A DNA stretch of 64,000 nt from Rhodanobacteraceae bacterium (GCA_016708465.1 JADJFT010000006.1:1-64000); one strand, 5' to 3'; positions 28,337 to 38,412 are shown, counted from the stretch's first letter. Program-made: numbers and translations. Notes: generated by a model from the sequence alone, not told the origin.

Positions 28337-30235
28337 ATGATCGATGCCCAGCGCTATCCGCGGCTGGCACAAATCACCGTCCCTGGTGACTTGCGCCGCT
28401 TCCCCGAGTCCGACCTGCCGGCGATTGCCGAAGAACTGCGCGGCTACTTGATCGATTCGGTGGCGATCTCGGGCGGGCACTTCGGTGCCGGTCTCGGGGT
28501 GATCGAACTCACCGTCGCCCTGCATTATCTCTACGACACACCGACCGACCGATTGATCTGGGACGTCGGTCACCAGTGTTATCCGCACAAGATCCTGACC
28601 GGCCGCCGCGACAGCATCCACACCGTCAAGCAGAAGGATGGCGTCGCGCCGTTTCCGCGCCGCGAGGAAAGCGAATACGACACGTTCGGCGTCGGTCATT
28701 CGTCGACCTCGATCTCGGCCGCCTTGGGTATGGCTGTCGCACTGCAGCGCCAGAACGACCCGCGTCGCGTCGTTGCCGTAATCGGTGATGGTGCGATGAC
28801 CGCGGGCATGGCCTACGAGGCGCTGAACCACGCCGGTGGTCTGGTGCCGGAGCCGGACCTGCTGGTGGTGCTGAACGACAACCAGATGTCGATCAGCGAG
28901 AACGTCGGCGGACTGACCAAGATGTATGCGCGCCTGCTTGCCGGGCCGACCTACACCGCGTTTCGCGAAGGCGGCAAGAAGTTGTTTCCGCGGTCGAGCC
29001 GAGTCGGGCGATTCCTGAAACGCTGGGAGGAACACTGGAAAGGCATGGCACTGCCGTCGACGTTGTTCGAGGAAATGGGCTTCCACTACGTCGGTCCGGT
29101 CGATGGTCACGACCTGCCGGAACTGGTGCGTGTGTTGGCGACGATGAAGGAACAGCGCGGGCCACAGTTGCTGCACGTGATCACCCGCAAGGGCAAGGGT
29201 TACGAGCGCGCCGAAGGCGACCAAATCGAGTATCACGCCGTCGGTCCGTTCGACCCGAGCATCGGTGTGGTGAAGAAATCAGGGCCGGCCAAGCTCACCT
29301 ATACGCAAGTGTTTGGTGATTGGCTGTGCGATATGGCGGCGGTCGATGCCAAGCTCGCCGCCATCACCCCCGCGATGCGCGAAGGCTCCGGTCTGGTGCG
29401 GTTCTCGCAGGAATATCCGCAACGGTATTTCGATGTCGCAATCGCCGAACAACATGCGGTCACGCTCGCCGCCGGCATGGCGTGTGAAGGCATGAAGCCG
29501 GTGGTCGCGATCTATTCGACTTTTCTGCAACGCGGCTACGACCAGTTGATTCATGACGTCGCGCTGCAGAATCTCGACGTGCTGTTTGCGATCGATCGCG
29601 GCGGCGTCGTCGGGCCGGACGGTGCCACCCATGCCGGTAGCTTCGACCTCAGTTTCCTGCGCTGCATCCCGAACATGCTGGTGATGGCGCCCGCCGACGA
29701 AGCCGAATGCCGACGCATGCTGACGACTGGCTATCGTCATGCCGGCCCGGCGGCAGTGCGTTACCCGCGTGGCAGCGGTCCCGGTGTCGCGCTAGCGAGT
29801 GAACTCGACGAATTGCCGATCGGTGAGGCAGAAGTCCGCCGGCGCGGCCGCGGGCTGGCGATCCTGGCGTTTGGTGCGATGGTGGCATCGGCGCAACAGG
29901 TCGGGCAGGAACTCGATGCAACCGTGGTGAACATGCGCTACGTCAAACCACTCGACGAGAAGTTGCTGCTCGAACTTGCGCACACTCACGCCGGTTTGAT
30001 CACCATTGAAGACAACGCGATCATGGGCGGTGCCGGTAGCGCCGTCGCCGAATTGCTTTCGGCGCACGCCATCAGTGTTCCGATCTTGCATCTCGGTCTC
30101 CCCGACAGCTTCATCGAACACATGTCGCGCGAGCAATTGCTGCATCGTGTCGGGCTGGACGCCGCCGGCATCAAGGCCAGCATCCTCAAGCGCTGGCCAC
30201 AGCAACCGGTGTCGGTACGCAGCGCAGCCGGCTAA
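28337..30235 (+). CDS. dxs: 1-deoxy-D-xylulose-5-phosphate synthase
   Basis: The thiamine-diphosphate enzyme condenses pyruvate and glyceraldehyde-3-phosphate, the first step of the MEP isoprenoid pathway in the cytoplasm. The protein is 632 residues, the usual length. Visible features are the N-terminal SGGHFGAGLG, the ThDP/Mg motif GDGAMTAGMAYEAL...NDNQMSIS, the transketolase pyrimidine domain with DVAIAEQHAVTLAAG, and the GPDGATHAG motif. Nothing is missing. The gene is monocistronic in appearance: 39 bp follow before a TonB-receptor gene that has its own leader. Confidence 0.97.
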   Translation: MIDAQRYPRLAQITVPGDLRRFPESDLPAIAEELRGYLIDSVAISGGHFGAGLGVIELTVALHYLYDTPTDRLIWDVGHQCYPHKILTGRRDSIHTVKQKDGVAPFPRREESEYDTFGVGHSSTSISAALGMAVALQRQNDPRRVVAVIGDGAMTAGMAYEALNHAGGLVPEPDLLVVLNDNQMSISENVGGLTKMYARLLAGPTYTAFREGGKKLFPRSSRVGRFLKRWEEHWKGMALPSTLFEEMGFHYVGPVDGHDLPELVRVLATMKEQRGPQLLHVITRKGKGYERAEGDQIEYHAVGPFDPSIGVVKKSGPAKLTYTQVFGDWLCDMAAVDAKLAAITPAMREGSGLVRFSQEYPQRYFDVAIAEQHAVTLAAGMACEGMKPVVAIYSTFLQRGYDQLIHDVALQNLDVLFAIDRGGVVGPDGATHAGSFDLSFLRCIPNMLVMAPADEAECRRMLTTGYRHAGPAAVRYPRGSGPGVALASELDELPIGEAEVRRRGRGLAILAFGAMVASAQQVGQELDATVVNMRYVKPLDEKLLLELAHTHAGLITIEDNAIMGGAGSAVAELLSAHAISVPILHLGLPDSFIEHMSREQLLHRVGLDAAGIKASILKRWPQQPVSVRSAAG

Positions 30236-30274
30236 AATTCAACGATTCTGTTTTCAAACATTTCGGAGTTCACC

Positions 30275-32503
30275 ATGCCTATTCGACGCGTTCTTGCGGC
30301 GGCGGTCGTCGTTGCGCTTTCTACGCCCGTCATCGCGGCCGACAAGGTCCTGCCGCGGGTCGATATCGAGGATCAAGCCACCGCGACACCGCCACGGTCC
30401 GAGACTGTGCGCGGCAGCGACGCGCGCGGCATTGCCAGTGGCGATACTGCGGCGTTGTTGCGCGATCTTCCCGGGGTCCAGTTGAATCAGACTGGCGGCG
30501 TGTCCAGTTTGCCGGCGATTCACGGACTTGCTGATGATCGCGTGCGCATTCGTGTCGACGGCATGGATTTCATCGCGACCTGCCCGAATCACATGAACCC
30601 GCCACTGTCCTATCTTGATCCGGCACAGATCGACACATTGAAGGTTTACGCGGGCATTGCCCCGGTGAGTGTTGGCGGCGACAGCATTGCCGGCAGCATT
30701 GTCGCCGAGACGCGCGCGCCCGAGTTTGCGGCGACCGGTGAGACGCTTCAAGGTGGCGAAGTCTCGGCCTATGTGCGCAGCAACAATCGCGCCCAAGGTG
30801 GCGGTGTCGCTTGGCATTGGGCCAGCGAAAACGTCCAGATCGGCTACACCGGCGGCGCTGGCAGTGCCGACAATTATCGTGCAGGTGGTGACTTCAAGGT
30901 CAGTCGCGGGACCGGGCGCGTCGGCCATGAGTTGCCGCTGGATGTTGTCGGCTCCAGCGCTTACGAAAGCATCAATCATGCGCTGACGTTCGCGCTACGC
31001 CGCGGACAGCATTGGATCGAAGCGCGGTTGGGGCGTCAGGACATGCCCGAGCAACTGTTTCCGAACCAGCGCATGGATTTGCTTGAGAACACGCAGAAAC
31101 GCGGCCTCTTGCGTTATCACGGTGACTACGGCTGGGGGTCGCTCGATGCCAGTGCTTATCGCGAAGTCGTCGACCATGTCATGGACTTCGGTCGTGACCG
31201 GCGTTTTTGGTACGGGTCGAACGCCGGCGCCGGCACCCCGTGCGATCCGATCCGGTTCATGGGCAACCCAGCCGGGACCTGTGCCGCCGGTATGCCGATG
31301 GCGAGTACGGGGCGCACTATCGGCGCGCGATTAGCCGCTGAACTCGATCTCGGCAACGGCGATCTGCTGCGCGTCGGTAGCGACATTCAGCGCTATCGGC
31401 TCAACGATTGGTGGGCGCCGTCCGGCGGTGGCATGGGGCCAGGGACATTTTGGAACGTTGCTGACGGCGAACGTGATCGCGATGCCGTGTACGCGGAGTG
31501 GGAACGCCAGATCTCCCACACTTGGCTGACCGTGCTGGGTGCACGCTACGAGCACGTCGGTACCGATGCCGCCGACGTGCGTGGATACAGCACGATGGTC
31601 AACGCGCCCGGCAACCAGTATGCCGAAGCGAATGCATTCAATGCGCGTGAGCATGCACGTCGCGACAACAACTGGGATCTGTCGGCATTGATGCGTTACA
31701 GCCCCGCTGACACCCTCGATCTGGAATTCGGGTTGGCCCGCAAAGTGCGGACGCCGAATCTTTACGAACGTTACACCTGGTCGAGTTGGTCGATGGCCGC
31801 TGCCATGAACAACTTCGTCGGCGACGGCAATGGCTACGTTGGCAACATCGACCTGAAACCCGAGGTGGCCTATACGGTTTCCGCTGCGATCGACGGCCGC
31901 AGCAGCGATGGCCGCTGGCAATGGCATGCGATGCCTTACGTCACCCGCATCGACGACTTCGTCGACGCCAGCGCGCTGTCCGGCTTCATCGTCAATCGCT
32001 TCAACCTATTGCAATACACCAATCAGTCGGCACGCGTTCATGGCATCGATCTTTCCGGTCGCGTGGCGCTTGGCACGGGCCGGTTCGGAGCGTTTGCCGT
32101 CGAAGGCGTGATCAATCATGTGCGTGGTCGCAATCGCAGTCGCGACGATGATCTCTATCAGTTGCTGCCGTTGAGCGCGCGGCTACGACTTAAGCATGAA
32201 CTTGCTGGCTGGGACAGTGCAGTCGAATGGGAGTTGGTCGCAGCCAAGGAGCGTGTCTCGCAGGTGCGTAACGAAGTGCCGACGGACGGATACGGCTTGT
32301 TACATCTGCGCAGCCAGCGCAGCTTCGGACAACTGCGTGTCGATGTCGGCATCGACAACCTGTTCAACCGCCGCTACTTCCTGCCGACTGGCGGTGCCTA
32401 TCTCGGTCAAGGCATGAGCATGAGCTTGAATGGGGTGCCGTGGGGCATTGCGGTACCCGGCATCGGAGACAGCTACCACGTCGGGCTTGCGCTCACGTTC
32501 TGA
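30275..32503 (+). CDS. TonB-dependent receptor, copper (OprC-like) type
   Basis: This 742-residue outer-membrane receptor has a signal peptide MPIRRVLAAAVVVALSTPVIA. The plug domain spans about 40-155 (ALLRDLPGVQLNQTGGVSSL, VRIRVDGMDF), and a 22-strand barrel follows, ending in an aromatic residue (HVGLALTF). Within the plug, CPNHMNPPLSY near Cys103 matches the Cys/Met-containing CPNxMxPPxSY signature of TonB-dependent copper receptors such as OprC, which supports copper over siderophore uptake. No copper regulator or chaperone gene is adjacent, so the substrate is inferred from this motif alone. Confidence 0.82.
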   Translation: MPIRRVLAAAVVVALSTPVIAADKVLPRVDIEDQATATPPRSETVRGSDARGIASGDTAALLRDLPGVQLNQTGGVSSLPAIHGLADDRVRIRVDGMDFIATCPNHMNPPLSYLDPAQIDTLKVYAGIAPVSVGGDSIAGSIVAETRAPEFAATGETLQGGEVSAYVRSNNRAQGGGVAWHWASENVQIGYTGGAGSADNYRAGGDFKVSRGTGRVGHELPLDVVGSSAYESINHALTFALRRGQHWIEARLGRQDMPEQLFPNQRMDLLENTQKRGLLRYHGDYGWGSLDASAYREVVDHVMDFGRDRRFWYGSNAGAGTPCDPIRFMGNPAGTCAAGMPMASTGRTIGARLAAELDLGNGDLLRVGSDIQRYRLNDWWAPSGGGMGPGTFWNVADGERDRDAVYAEWERQISHTWLTVLGARYEHVGTDAADVRGYSTMVNAPGNQYAEANAFNAREHARRDNNWDLSALMRYSPADTLDLEFGLARKVRTPNLYERYTWSSWSMAAAMNNFVGDGNGYVGNIDLKPEVAYTVSAAIDGRSSDGRWQWHAMPYVTRIDDFVDASALSGFIVNRFNLLQYTNQSARVHGIDLSGRVALGTGRFGAFAVEGVINHVRGRNRSRDDDLYQLLPLSARLRLKHELAGWDSAVEWELVAAKERVSQVRNEVPTDGYGLLHLRSQRSFGQLRVDVGIDNLFNRRYFLPTGGAYLGQGMSMSLNGVPWGIAVPGIGDSYHVGLALTF

Positions 32504-32708
32504 TTCACACGGCGATCGTTCGCCTTGCCGATGCGGCACTCGAACTGTCGGCGACTCATTTGCCGCCAGCGCTTTTACCCGCGCTGGCCGCGCCGAATCG
32601 CAAGTGATGGCTCGAATGGTTCAAAGTATCGGCGGCAGCATTGCGGTTCGGAGCCTTGGGGAAGGATCTGACTGCAGCGTCATTCGTAGCGACCCTACGG
32701 AGATTGCG

Positions 32709-33458
32709 ATGCGCGCTTGGATGTTGCTTGGCTTATTGTTCCTATGGATATCGACGGCCCATGCGCAGCGTGACTACACCGCCGCGCCGGACCGCGAACG
32801 CACCGATGTCTGGTTCGATCCATCCGATCCGGGCTGGGCACTGACGATCGCACCCTCGGGCGCGGTGAGTTCGGCCCTGCTCACCGATTTCGATGCTCAG
32901 GGCGATCCACGCTGGTGGGTGGGCGGCGCATTGCGCACCGGGCCTGGGCGAGTAAGCCTGCAATTGCATCGACCGCGCTGGGACATGCAGATGCAACGGT
33001 TGGCTGGATCAACGCCGGCCGGCAGCCTGAACTTCGAGCGCCGCGACGAAGACCATGCGCGACTGAACCTGCAACTCGAAGGGCGGGCCCGCACGCATGA
33101 CGTCGTTCGCCTCGTGGTGAACCGAGATTACAGTCTCGGCGATCGTTCCGGATTTTGGTTCGACCCCGCCGATGGGGGGCACGGCCAGATGCTGATCCAG
33201 CAGGGCCGCTGGGTTGGTTCGGTGTCCATCGGTTACGACCGTCACGGCGAGCCGACTTGGGCCTTCGCGCAGGGCGACATCGGTGCCGGCGTGCTTGACG
33301 CGCAGCGTGTGCGCCGAGTCTGCACAGTGTCGTGTGCCACCGTATCCGAACCCGGTGGACAGACGCAGATTTACTTTCGTGGCCAAGATGACGCGATCGC
33401 GTCAATCACGCTCAGTGACACCTCTGGCGCGTTCTGGTTGCGCCCCAGAAAGCGTTGA
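32709..33458 (+). CDS. Secreted protein with two WFDPxDxG repeat modules
   Basis: This 249-residue protein starts at ATG 32709 after ACGGAGATTGCG and has a signal peptide MRAWMLLGLLFLWISTAHA. The mature part holds two copies of one module: DVWFDPSDPGWALTIAPSG ending near GDPRWWVGG (residues about 32-78), and GFWFDPADGGHGQMLIQQGR ending near GEPTWAFAQG (residues about 140-190). The G-x-W-x-(N/D)-P...G-x-P-x-W module is common in secreted proteins of Lysobacterales, but I know of no assigned function. The next gene starts overlapping its stop. The 205 bp upstream of the gene shows no other feature. Confidence 0.7.
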   Translation: MRAWMLLGLLFLWISTAHAQRDYTAAPDRERTDVWFDPSDPGWALTIAPSGAVSSALLTDFDAQGDPRWWVGGALRTGPGRVSLQLHRPRWDMQMQRLAGSTPAGSLNFERRDEDHARLNLQLEGRARTHDVVRLVVNRDYSLGDRSGFWFDPADGGHGQMLIQQGRWVGSVSIGYDRHGEPTWAFAQGDIGAGVLDAQRVRRVCTVSCATVSEPGGQTQIYFRGQDDAIASITLSDTSGAFWLRPRKR

Positions 33459-35292
33459 CGCGTTACACCGAAGCACCGAATGGACGCACGCATGCGACGG
33501 CTTTGGCACGCTTCAGCAGCGACGCCGCGATGAGGCACTTCGTCGCCGAAAATGCGTACCGAAATCCTTACTACGGCTTCGACGACTGCATCGATTTTCG
33601 CCGGGCCTGCCGCCGGCTGCCAACGGCAGCGATACCAACATTCAAGAATCCGGCGTCGGCGAATACGACGACGTTAAGCGCGTTGGCGACCTCGTCTACA
33701 GCATTGGGCAAGCGCATACTGCTGGCCGCGAATTGCGTGTGCATCGACTTGATGGCGATACCGGTATCGCGCAGCTGCTGCATACCTATTCGCTGCCGAT
33801 GTCGATCGATGTCGTCGCACTTGGTCTGCATGCATTGATCCGCGGCGGCCGGATGCAGTTGGTATTGCTCACCGGTCGGTCGCCGTTTCATGACGGTTAC
33901 GACGAATGGTGCTTGGGCTATACCGAACTGGACGCCAACGTCATGGCCACGGTGTTTGACGTGGCCAACGATGGTGCGCTAACCGAGACCGACCACATCG
34001 AAATTCAGGGTTCGTTCTCGACCAGTCGCCTGATTGGAACGTCGCTGCTGTTCGCTAGTGGCTTCGTGGTCGGCGTCGATACCGAGTTGCAGCCGCTATT
34101 GCCGAAATGGCGACTCAATGACGGTCCCTGGCAGGACATGGCCAGCCTCGCGACCACTTGGCTGCCGAACTTCGCGCCAGATGCCTACGAACGTTCTTTG
34201 GTCACGCTCGCGCAGTTCGATCTTGATGCGCTCGACGAGGCCAGATTCACTTCGGTGTTTGCGCGCGTCGATGCATCCTATGTAGCGCCGGCAGCGTGGT
34301 ACCTCGCGACCTCGGAATACCGCTTCGACAACGGCTTCATGTCTGGCGGCTACAGCGCCACGCTCGACATCCATAAGATCGCACTGCCGGGTCTCGACTA
34401 CCGTGGCACCGGCACGGTTGCCGGTGGACTCGCTGCCGGCGGCGACGATCGCGCGTTCCGCTTCAGCGAACACAATGGCGACTTGCGCGTCCTTACCGAT
34501 CACGGTTGGGCATGGGACGCGACCTCCCTGTTCGAATTGAACGTGTTGCGCGAGGACGCCGATTACCGTTTGCGCACAATTGCGACGCTGCCGAACGCGT
34601 TACGGCCGCAGCCGATCGGTCCGCCGCACGAACAGCCCTACGGCGTGCGCTTCGATGGCGATGTCGCCTATGCGGTGAGTTATTTCCGAGTCGATCCACT
34701 ATATGCAATCGACCTCTCCGATCCGCTTGATCCGAAGCTCGACAGTGCGCTGGAGATCGCCGGTTACTCCGCCTATCTGCATCCCTTGCCGGGCGGATTT
34801 CTGCTCGGTGTGGGTCAAGACGCGGTCGCCGGCACGAACGGCGATGCGCCGGGCCAGTCTTGGTTCCAAGGCTTGAAGTTGAGCCTGTTCGATCAGCGCG
34901 ACCGCCAGCATCCGAGTGAAGCTTGGCGCCAGGTGATCGGTGGGCGTGGCAGCGATACCGAGGTACTTCGCGATCACCGTGCCTTCGCCAGCGCTGCCAC
35001 CGCGAACGGGATGCGACGCATCGCCGTGCCGGTGGTCGTGCACGATGGTGTGGCGACTGCGGCACCATGGTTGTATTTGCCATGGCGGCAGACCGGCGTC
35101 GCGACTTTTGATGTCAGTACGGACGGTCTGATTTCGGACTATCGCCTGCGACCGGCAGTCGTTGCTGGCAGTGGCGAACGCAATATCGATGCACGCAGCG
35201 TACTGCTCGGCGACAGCGTGTTCTTGTTCAGCAGCGGACATTGGTATGGCCAGCGCATGGATCGCAGTTCACAGATGTCTGGGCCTTACTGA
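33455..35292 (+). pseudogene. Beta-propeller domain-containing (Beta_propel) protein, frameshifted and lacking a signal peptide
   Basis: Frame 2 encodes LARFSSDAAMRHFVAENAY...DDCID, the usual N-terminal stretch of secreted Beta_propel proteins. After a missing base in the T-run near 33595, frame 1 continues FSPGLPPAANGSDTNIQESG VGEYDDVKRVGDLVYSI and runs intact for about 560 codons to 35292, with repeats such as IDLSDPLDPKLDSALEIAGY. Family members normally have a signal peptide upstream of this start. Here the frame begins at a TTG overlapping the previous stop and no leader is found, so the 5' end also appears lost. It converges on rsmE with 1 bp between stop codons. Confidence 0.65.
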
Positions 35293-35293
35293 A

Positions 35294-36025
35294 TCAGCCA
35301 AAATCACCGAAGCGCGTCTGCAGCGCTGCGATCGCGGCGAGGCCGGCGGTTTCGGTGCGCAGCACGCGCGGGCCGAGCGTGATGCGGACAAATCCGGCCT
35401 GGTCGAATAGGGCCAGGTCGCGTTCGGAAAAACCGCCCTCGGGGCCGATTGCGATGGTCGCCGCGTCACCACAATCGACCTGCGACAGCGGCCGTCCGCC
35501 GTCCGGATGCAGCACTAGTTTGGTGTCGTTCGCGTTGGCGAAAAGGCGTGCGGCACGTTCCAATGTCGATGGTGACTCGACCTCGGGGATCTGCGCTCGA
35601 CCACATTGCTCGCAAGCTGCTTCGAGCACGCGCTGCCAGTGCAGAATGCGTTTGTCGGCGCGATCTTCGTCGAGCTTTACTTCGGTACGGTCGCTGATCA
35701 CCGGCACGATCTTGACGACGCCGAGTTCGGTCGCCTTTTGCAGGATCAGGTCCATCTTCTCGCCACGCGCGATCGCCTGCACCAAGGTGATGGCCAGCGG
35801 TGATTCGTTGGTCACCACGTCGACACTGTTGAGGTGCACACGTGCATCGCGCTTGCCGAGACTGATCGTTCCGACATAGTCGAATCCGTCGCCGTTGAAC
35901 AGCGTCACCGCGTCGCCTTCACGCAGACGCAGGACACGCACGGCATGGTTCGCCGTGGCCTCAGACAAGGTGATGCTCTGGCCAGCGGCGAGCGCGATAT
36001 CGACATAAAGACGGATGCGGCGCAT
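35294..36025 (-). CDS. rsmE: 16S rRNA (uracil1498-N3)-methyltransferase RsmE
   Basis: This SPOUT-class enzyme methylates U1498 of 16S rRNA using SAM. It has 243 residues, the standard length, with an N-terminal PUA-like domain (MRRIRLYVD...HAVRVLRLREGDAV). The trefoil-knot SAM site is formed by KATELGVVKIVPVISDRTE, IAIGPEGGFSERDL and LGPRVLRTETA. All family motifs are present. It lies 6 bp downstream of the bioA stop on the same strand, so it probably shares that transcript. Confidence 0.96.
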   Translation of the reverse strand: MRRIRLYVDIALAAGQSITLSEATANHAVRVLRLREGDAVTLFNGDGFDYVGTISLGKRDARVHLNSVDVVTNESPLAITLVQAIARGEKMDLILQKATELGVVKIVPVISDRTEVKLDEDRADKRILHWQRVLEAACEQCGRAQIPEVESPSTLERAARLFANANDTKLVLHPDGGRPLSQVDCGDAATIAIGPEGGFSERDLALFDQAGFVRITLGPRVLRTETAGLAAIAALQTRFGDFG

Positions 36026-36031
36026 GGGACC

Positions 36032-37378
36032 TCAGGCGATAGCGAGTTCGATGCCTTCGCGCGCGACGCCGACCATGAAGTCGATTTCGTCGGGCGTGAT
36101 GCAATAGGGCGGCATGAAATAAATCGTGTGGCCAAGTGGACGCAGCACCACGCCGCGTTCAAGACCATGACGATACACGTGCAGGCCGCGGCGCTCGCGC
36201 CAGTCGAAGGCATGGCCGTGTGCGTCGACGATGTCGAAGGCCGCAATCATTCCGGTCTGGCGCAGATTGCGCACCTGTGGATGTCGCGCCAGCGGTGCGA
36301 TCGCATCGGCGAGATGTGCCGCCAACGCATGGTTTCGCGCGAGCACCGGTTCGTCGCGGAAAATATTCAATACTTCCAGTGCAACGCGGCAGCCGAGCGC
36401 GTTTCCGGTGTAACTGTGCGAATGCAGGAACGCACGCAGTTTCGTGTATTCGTCGTAGAAGCTCTGGTAGATCGCTTCGGTGGCGAGCACGGCAGACAGC
36501 GGCAGATAGCCGCCGCTGAGACCTTTCGACAGACACATCAAATCGGGCGATATTCCGGCCTGTTCGCAGGCGAACAGCGTGCCGGTGCGACCGAATCCGA
36601 CGGCGATTTCGTCGGCGATCAAGACCACGCCATGACGGTCGCAGGCGGCACGGGCGCGGCGCAGGTATTCGGGGTCGTGCATGCGCATGCCGGCCGCGCA
36701 CTGCACCAGCGGTTCGACAATCAAAGCGCAGACCGAAGCGCCGTGTTCGGCGAGCAGGGTATCGAGTGCGTCGGCGGCGCGGACAGCGACATCGCGTGCG
36801 CTTTCGCCGGGTTCGGCCAGCGATGCATCCGGCGACGCTGCAGTCAGCGGTGTGAGCAGCAGCGGCGCGTAGGTTTCACGATATAGCGGAATATCAGTCA
36901 CCGAGAGCGCGCCAAGCGTTTCACCGTGATAGCCGCCCGCAAGCGCGATGAACTGCGTACGCTGGGCATCACCGCGATTGCGGCAGTGATGAAAGGCGAG
37001 TTTGAGTGCGATCTCGACTGCGCTGGAACCGTTGTCGGCGTATTGCACGCGGGTCAGGCCGTTCGGGGCGAGCGCGACCAGTCGTTCCGCCAGTTCGATC
37101 GCTGGCGTGTGCGTGAAGCCGGCCAGAAGGACGTGTTCGAGCGTACCAATTTGCTCGCGCAGGGCGGCATCAAGGCGCGGATGCGCATGTCCGAACAGGT
37201 TGACCCACCACGACGAGATCGCGTCGAGATAGCGTTTGCCATCATGAGCTTGCAGCCACACGCCACGTGCGCTGCGGATGGGAACCATCGGCAGCGCTTC
37301 GTGGTCATGCATCTGCGTACACGGGTGCCAGACCACCGCAAGGTCGCGGCGGATGAGTTCAGCAGGGCTTGGGTTCAA
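36032..37378 (-). CDS. bioA: Adenosylmethionine-8-amino-7-oxononanoate aminotransferase
   Basis: This PLP enzyme of biotin synthesis transfers the amino group of SAM to KAPA, giving DAPA. The sequence shows VVWHPCTQMHDHE, SSWWVNLFGHAHP, the phosphate-binding NGSSAVEIALKLAFH, IADEIAVGFGRTGTLFACEQ and the PLP lysine in LSKGLSGGYLPLS. There is no ATG at the expected place; a TTG at 37378 (LNPSPAELIRRD) gives 448 residues, close to the family length. Longer readings toward 37792 run into the gspG gene on the other strand and are rejected. It is divergent from gspG, with 72 bp between starts, and the other bio genes are not in the window. Confidence 0.93.
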   Translation of the reverse strand: MNPSPAELIRRDLAVVWHPCTQMHDHEALPMVPIRSARGVWLQAHDGKRYLDAISSWWVNLFGHAHPRLDAALREQIGTLEHVLLAGFTHTPAIELAERLVALAPNGLTRVQYADNGSSAVEIALKLAFHHCRNRGDAQRTQFIALAGGYHGETLGALSVTDIPLYRETYAPLLLTPLTAASPDASLAEPGESARDVAVRAADALDTLLAEHGASVCALIVEPLVQCAAGMRMHDPEYLRRARAACDRHGVVLIADEIAVGFGRTGTLFACEQAGISPDLMCLSKGLSGGYLPLSAVLATEAIYQSFYDEYTKLRAFLHSHSYTGNALGCRVALEVLNIFRDEPVLARNHALAAHLADAIAPLARHPQVRNLRQTGMIAAFDIVDAHGHAFDWRERRGLHVYRHGLERGVVLRPLGHTIYFMPPYCITPDEIDFMVGVAREGIELAIA

Positions 37379-37450
37379 CGTCGTGTACCGGTGGAATGAG
37401 AGTGCTGGGTTATGATCGTGGCCGATTCCGATGACAGCAAGGTGTTTCCG

Positions 37451-37879
37451 ATGCAGTTGCGCAGTTCGCGTGGTTTCACGTTGATCGAAGTGCTGGTAGT
37501 CGTCGTGATCCTCGCGATTCTTGCGGCGATCGTGGTGCCGCGCGTGATCGGACGCACCGATGACGCCATGATCGCGAAGGCCAAAGCCGACGTGCAGGGC
37601 CTCGGTACGGCGCTCAACCTCTACAAGCTCGACAACTTCACCTATCCGAGCACCGACCAAGGGCTCGATGCGCTGGTGCAGAAGCCGAGTGGCAGTCCAG
37701 AAGCGGCGAACTGGCGTAGCGGCGGCTACATCGACCGCCTGCCGAAGGATCCGTGGAGCCGCGACTACCAATATGTCAGCCCCGGTAGTCACGGTGATTT
37801 CGACGTTTATTCGCTCGGCAAGGACGGTCAGAGTGGCGGCGACGGCCTCGCGTCCGACATCGGCAACTGGAGCGATTGA
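37451..37879 (+). CDS. gspG: Type II secretion major pseudopilin GspG
   Basis: The 142-residue major pseudopilin forms the periplasmic piston of the T2SS. The prepilin peptidase site is RG|FTLIEVLVVVVILAIL with the required Glu5, followed by VPRVIGRTDDA and the C-terminal calcium-loop region YLP-like DPWSRDYQYVSPGSHGDFDV and SLGKDGQSGGDG. ATG 37451 with an AAGGTG site is preferred over the in-frame ATG 37412, because pre-pseudopilin leaders are short and basic (MQLRSSRG). It is the first gene of the gspG-N series. Confidence 0.95.
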   Translation: MQLRSSRGFTLIEVLVVVVILAILAAIVVPRVIGRTDDAMIAKAKADVQGLGTALNLYKLDNFTYPSTDQGLDALVQKPSGSPEAANWRSGGYIDRLPKDPWSRDYQYVSPGSHGDFDVYSLGKDGQSGGDGLASDIGNWSD

Positions 37880-37884
37880 CCGCG

Positions 37885-38412
37885 ATGCGCGTCGCGGCGC
37901 GCGGCTTCACCCTGATCGAGATGCTGGTCACGGTCGTGATTCTGGCGGTGCTCGCGTCGGTGCTGGTGTTGTCGGTGGGTGCCGGCGACGAGGAGCAGCG
38001 CTTACGGCGCGAAGTCGAGCGGTTACAGGCGCGTATCGTTTATGCCTGCGAACGTGCTGAATTGACCGGGCGCGAAGTCGGACTGCATCTTCGCGCTGGC
38101 GGCTATGCCTTCAGCGCCATGCAAGGCGAGGGCTGGCGTTTCATCGAAGATGATCCGGCCTTGAAACGCACCCAGTTGGCGACGTCGATTACCCTATCGG
38201 CAGATGACGAGGCATTGGTCGAATCCTTTGCCGAGCAGCCGCAACTTCTGTGCTTCGCCTCCGGCGAAGCGACACCGTTGACGATTGAACTCGCGGCCGG
38301 CCCGCGCGCTTCGCATTGGCGCATCGACATCGCATTCGATGGACACACGCGCTTGCAGCAACGCAACATCGATGATCGCGATTGGCGCGCGGTCGAGCGT
38401 GGGCGACGATGA
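37885..38412 (+). CDS. gspH: Type II secretion minor pseudopilin GspH
   Basis: The 175-residue minor pseudopilin has the leader MRVAARG, then FTLIEMLVTVVILAVLASV with Glu5, and a single globular domain. ATG 37885 lies 5 bp after gspG; an alternative TTG at 37876 would overlap it. Its 3' end overlaps the gspI start by 4 bp. GspH sits near the tip of the pseudopilus. Typical in length for the family; identification rests on the prepilin motif and gene order. Confidence 0.9.
   Translation: MRVAARGFTLIEMLVTVVILAVLASVLVLSVGAGDEEQRLRREVERLQARIVYACERAELTGREVGLHLRAGGYAFSAMQGEGWRFIEDDPALKRTQLATSITLSADDEALVESFAEQPQLLCFASGEATPLTIELAAGPRASHWRIDIAFDGHTRLQQRNIDDRDWRAVERGRR

Noticed and set aside
36032..37792. 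bioA starting as far up as 37792
   Set aside because: The upstream part is antisense to gspG and has no similarity to the aminotransferase; the conserved N-terminus begins shortly after 37378.
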